Shown piece after piece: positions 63,701 to 64,000 of a DNA stretch of 64,000 bases. A program made the position numbers and the translations under genes. The notes beneath the pieces are model-generated. The model was not told where the DNA came from, searched no databases, and worked only from the letters and a program-made list of their open reading frames with translations. Numbering within the stretch: the stretch's first letter is position 1; each line of letters begins with the position of its first letter. Origin of the DNA: Saccharomycopsis fibuligera x Saccharomycopsis cf. fibuligera (taxonomy: Eukaryota; Ascomycota; Saccharomycetes; Ascoideales; Saccharomycopsidaceae); contig CP012818.1 in assembly GCA_001936135.1 (NCBI GenBank), positions 2,108,001-2,172,000 of the forward strand, in the 5' to 3' direction.

Positions 63701-64000
63701 CGCTCTATCAACAGCTGGTGGTAAAACCTCTCTAATGGCCTTGTTAAAAGACAATTGGGAAATTCTTTTGAGATTTGGATGCAATTGATAGAATGCTTTG
63801 CCAGAAAGATTATTGACAAAATTTTCCAACATTAGCGACAAATTGTTTGCAGATTCAGCGACATTAATATTTGTTGGAATAGATGTTTGTTGTTGTTGTT
63901 GTTGCTGCTGTTGCTGCTGCTGCTGTTGTTGTTGTTGTTGTTGTTGTTGGCGAGCTTGAGGCTGAAGATGTTGACCAGGTTGAGAAATTTGGTTTTGAGA
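60782..64000 (-). CDS. CDC39: CCR4-NOT scaffold Not1, C-terminal half (N-terminus beyond window edge)
   Basis: Central scaffold of the CCR4-NOT deadenylase complex in cytoplasmic mRNA decay and transcription control. About 1072 C-terminal residues are visible; full-length yeast Not1 is 2108 aa. The frame stays open to the right edge through a Gln-rich linker with about 18 uninterrupted Gln (63886-63949), so the ATG at 63841 (MLENFVNNLSGKAFYQ) is internal, not the start. After the linker comes the DUF3819 domain (about the first 150 residues: HPNLKRISQLSFNKAIREVL, VKLRRSAANTVRGVSQYLAK), a variable stretch, and the Not1 C-terminal superhelix (EWVRLLQHSNLND, FTFAWVTLISHRMFLPNI), ending WNNKKADVQQLIARVLLERV and HRPHPWGVCITLIELL. 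The region upstream, off the window, should hold the Caf1-binding MIF4G domain. Confidence 0.94.
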   Translation of the reverse strand, partial: SQNQISQPGQHLQPQARQQQQQQQQQQQQQQQQQQQQQTSIPTNINVAESANNLSLMLENFVNNLSGKAFYQLHPNLKRISQLSFNKAIREVLPPAVDRAVSISVNTSHTLVLKDFALESDEVKLRRSAANTVRGVSQYLAKVFSRDLLLKHISDNVSASLTQGFIHSDPAVIEQMLIQVINDNIEGACQLIEVAAMEKATQEMDEALYPAIIARRQHKLEAPTQPYVSPSISKYALYLPQPLGLMPSGVSAEQMQVYEEIGRLTLINQQSAAAQARRAINVDQQAQFVQNPAVLANRQMLAGQPQQISQATEATAELEQNTAQSMFVQSVTYLQQLLEALLKALAESRDARLGDLPDDHPVKQVLAQILNICSKNLTAIGDEIYVKVAQFTVNALFTTADTILSCETLVYLLNKLCELSPSTAKDASWWLVHAEDDRKFNSKIMSTLLKVGLIAPSDLDSSLSKAVASKNDATIKFASELISETLIGPEAFCLRTDFATTIDKLNMFIKSGGIKNAFAENLLEQLEKTQAPMLKPGDTNEVALSAQMGYVFLEWVRLLQHSNLNDKLPYVFVHQLAKKGVLTKPEYMSVFFRTATEIAVASFLKDDVFGSKDKNNDVFIAIDALSKLIIKVVICQRDDAKRRVTYLRQILTIVTLVFTKDHESNSEGFNERPYYRIFSTLLSEWSDIRIKISDIVDTKEKTSLAEFDKSFYLLLASFFNIYQPLAYPGFTFAWVTLISHRMFLPNIIELPNKEGWKKLSLLLVSALRFCGANIKGKNVPPIITVIYRGLMRVFSLIQHDYPEFFVEYHYPLSYSIPAAFIQLKNVVLSSFPKAVTLPDSFTSGLKVEKLPGITSAPPFAINPGNDLLKAGLKKPVDNYLRIPSHSAFKSILSGLKLATPVDQGGIGFDKTTVNVKLINALILYTGINVIEERRDNTADFNPKSSQVALLSNLLQDGSVELHYQVLSAIVNQLRYPNAHTHWFSCVIIYFFSSSSLWNNKKADVQQLIARVLLERVIVHRPHPWGVCITLIELLTNSAYGFFDLQFTKEIPELYHTFKVLLKHVASPTVTKD

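Overview
The window is nuclear DNA from a budding yeast (Saccharomycotina). It carries 21 protein-coding genes I can support, two of them cut by the window edges, and one tRNA gene, spaced as in yeast. Many have clear Saccharomyces orthologues: RAP1, RET1, ERT1, TFS1, VPS1, VPS73, POP1, SAK1, RFA3, TAF1, PIL1, SYM1, GCV3, BOL1, MYO2, CDC50 and NOT1. Five genes have one short spliceosomal intron each, and two of these genes (RFA3, YET3) only match their family once spliced. CTG codons are almost absent from conserved genes. They do occur in a Ser/Asn-rich cell-wall protein, at sites where Ser fits and Leu does not. This points to a CUG-Ser yeast; the genus cannot be named from the sequence. Residues quoted as L at CTG may therefore really be Ser.

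Layout. 1-14.2 kb: a run of minus-strand genes, RAP1 (C-terminus off the left edge), RET1, ERT1, TFS1 and VPS1. 14.5-29.2 kb: VPS73-like transporter (+), a mitochondrial TPR-like protein (-), POP1 (+), SAK1 (+), RFA3 (-), TAF1 (+). 29.2-32.6 kb: a gene-poor stretch holding one tRNA-Arg(UCU). 32.6-36.1 kb: PIL1 (-) and SYM1 (+), diverging from a GC-rich, repeat-rich interval. 36.1-46.3 kb: a 3.6-kb intergenic region followed by two Ser/Thr-rich GPI-type cell-wall proteins. 47-64 kb: a 2-oxoglutarate/Fe(II) dioxygenase-like gene, YET3 (BAP31), GCV3, BOL1, MYO2, CDC50 and the C-terminal half of NOT1.

The genes are mostly housekeeping: Pol III and Pol II transcription, tRNA processing, replication, vesicle and organelle traffic, glycine cleavage and mRNA decay. 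There is no operon-like or defence-like cluster. No transposon, virus-derived element, CRISPR array or rRNA was seen. The most informative signals are the probable codon reassignment, the pair of MluI cell-cycle boxes inside the RFA3 intron, the minimal uORF overlapping the start of the second cell-wall gene, a recent 95-bp duplication in that gene, and the GC-rich island between PIL1 and SYM1.
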